Source of the DNA: Blautia sp.
GTDB lineage: Bacteria > Bacillota > Clostridia > Lachnospirales > Lachnospiraceae
Assembly (NCBI GenBank): GCA_017463155.1
Contig: JAFTPT010000005.1
Span: 1 to 42,223 of the forward strand
DNA: 42,223 bases
Direction: 5' to 3'
Of this stretch, positions 41,342-42,223 are shown piece after piece. Under the pieces are notes generated by a model. That model was given only the letters and a program-made list of their open reading frames with translations, was not told the DNA's origin and did no database searches. Position 1 is the first letter of the stretch; each line of letters opens with the position of its first letter. The position numbers and the translations under genes were made by a program.

Positions 41342-42223
41342 TCCGCCAGCGAAAAATTTTGAAAAAAACTATGCCCAATTGTATGAGTTTTTTGTGCAGT
41401 TCCTATTATTTTCAATGTGCCACTTGCGATATTTCCTCCAGCCAACCCACCGCCTATTAAGCCGCCAGCCACAGTTCCATAAGCAAATCCATTAGCAGCC
41501 CCATCTACACCATTTGTCATGGCTCCAACGCCAACGCCTATTGTACCACCGACTACAGATCCACATAAGGCAGCTGCTAATACAACTCCTCCTGCCCCGC
41601 CAGTCAAGGCTGTTGCTACTGCTAAGCCAGCAATCGTTCCAACACCAACTACAACCTTTGCCCAATTAGGAATAGAAAAATATCCTGTGTCATCTGAAAG
41701 TGTTATAGGCGAATTCAGGCAATAGTTATACAGATTAAAATTTGCAAAACTATTTTGATCTAAACATAATACATTAAAGTCATCTGCACTGATAAATTTC
41801 CGTAACTCCGGGTCATAGTACCGGCGCTGCAGATAATACATCCCGGTTTCTGCATCATAATAGTACCCGCGGTATCTGAATGGGTTTTTTGCTCCAAGCG
41901 TCGCAGCCATGCTTCCGGTGGTGCTGATGGTATTTCCCCAGCTGTCGTAGCTGTACTGCACCACTACATTGCCGTTCCGGTCCGTAATGCCGATCACATC
42001 GCCCTGCAGGTTCCGGATGTACAGGTACAGGGTATTGTTGAGGGTCATTCCCACCAGCATACCAGTAGAATCATAGAAGTAGCAGATGGTATCGGTGCCT
42101 GTCTTTTCAGAAAGCAGCAGGCTTCCCGCCCAGCGGTATTCCGTCAGCGTCTCATTCACATACTTCCTGGTGCGCAGGCCGTTGTGGTCATACGCGTAGG
42201 TGATGGCGTTCCCGTTACTGACA
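41326..42223 (-). CDS. Rhs repeat protein, core plus stalk (5' end outside window)
   Basis: The frame is open to the last base, so the gene starts beyond the window. The core repeats NGNAITYAYDHNGLRTRKY, TLTEYRWAGSLLLSEKTGTD and YYYDAETGMYYLQRRYYDPE, closely like the first Rhs. After the core come hydrophobic Gly/Ala/Val segments (KVVVGVGTIAGLAVATALTGGAGG ... AGGLIGGGLAGG), typical of the stretch before a tip. It then ends early at TAG 41326-41328 after a run of seven T. One extra T would join it to the tip at 41063. Confidence 0.85.
   Translation of the reverse strand, partial: VSNGNAITYAYDHNGLRTRKYVNETLTEYRWAGSLLLSEKTGTDTICYFYDSTGMLVGMTLNNTLYLYIRNLQGDVIGITDRNGNVVVQYSYDSWGNTISTTGSMAATLGAKNPFRYRGYYYDAETGMYYLQRRYYDPELRKFISADDFNVLCLDQNSFANFNLYNYCLNSPITLSDDTGYFSIPNWAKVVVGVGTIAGLAVATALTGGAGGVVLAAALCGSVVGGTIGVGVGAMTNGVDGAANGFAYGTVAGGLIGGGLAGGNIASGTLKIIGTAQKTHTIGHSFFQNFSLAEWLLK

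Noticed and set aside
1-42223. CRISPR arrays, tRNA or rRNA genes
   Set aside because: No regularly spaced repeats, no tRNA cloverleaf with a T-loop motif and no rRNA sequence were noticed in the gaps.

Overview
The window looks like chromosome of an anaerobic Clostridia-type Bacillota, probably Lachnospiraceae-like. Pointers are strong AGGAGG-type ribosome binding sites, TTGACA/TATAAT promoters, a long-form hibernation factor, a HisA of the eukaryotic type, DUF975 and UPF0735 proteins, Rhs elements and moderately GC-rich housekeeping genes. The species cannot be fixed from sequence reading alone.

Layout. (1) 1-3656: the 3' part of a + strand Rhs gene with an AT-rich toxin tip (toxin-44-like) and a multi-pass membrane protein. 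(2) 3668-8250: typA, a scar with transposase and Fic relics, a DUF2691 protein, an HTH-Uma2 nuclease-like protein and a double-OB-fold SSB-like protein. (3) 8292-11940: a CobO/BtuR-type adenosyltransferase, dapA, dapB, a eukaryotic-type hisA and hpf. (4) 12009-17433: a complete Dpp/Nik-type ABC transporter operon on the - strand behind a cobalamin riboswitch. (5) secA. (6) 20208-23427: a second cobalamin riboswitch with its terminator, then a BtuF-BtuC-BtuD-like operon. (7) dapF (both catalytic cysteines replaced by serine), an AraC regulator, and an ion-transporter-family permease behind a yybP-ykoY (Mn2+) riboswitch. (8) 27000-27690: a stretch with no convincing gene, very rich in long paired helices, read here as a candidate large structured RNA. 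(9) 27765-38379: DUF1638, an SNF-type transporter, prfB with its programmed frameshift, an ACT protein - apgM-like - lysC cluster, DUF975, tex, nth and a lone HicB-like protein. (10) 38422-42223: an AT-rich cassette of three unfamiliar genes and the 3' part of a second Rhs gene on the - strand, whose nuclease-like tip is out of frame.

Themes. Cobalamin recurs: two B12 riboswitches, each on an ABC importer operon, a corrinoid adenosyltransferase, and a DUF1638 gene of a family I associate with corrinoid methyltransferase loci. Aspartate-family metabolism recurs too: dapA, dapB, dapF-like, lysC, the ACT protein and the apgM-like protein. The two Rhs genes face each other across about 38 kb, so the window is bounded by inverted copies of the Rhs core, each carrying a foreign-looking AT-rich tip cassette. 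The observations I rate highest are the structured stretch at 27000-27690, the Ser/Ser DapF homologue, the three metal- or corrinoid-sensing leaders, and the facing Rhs pair with one tip switched out of frame.
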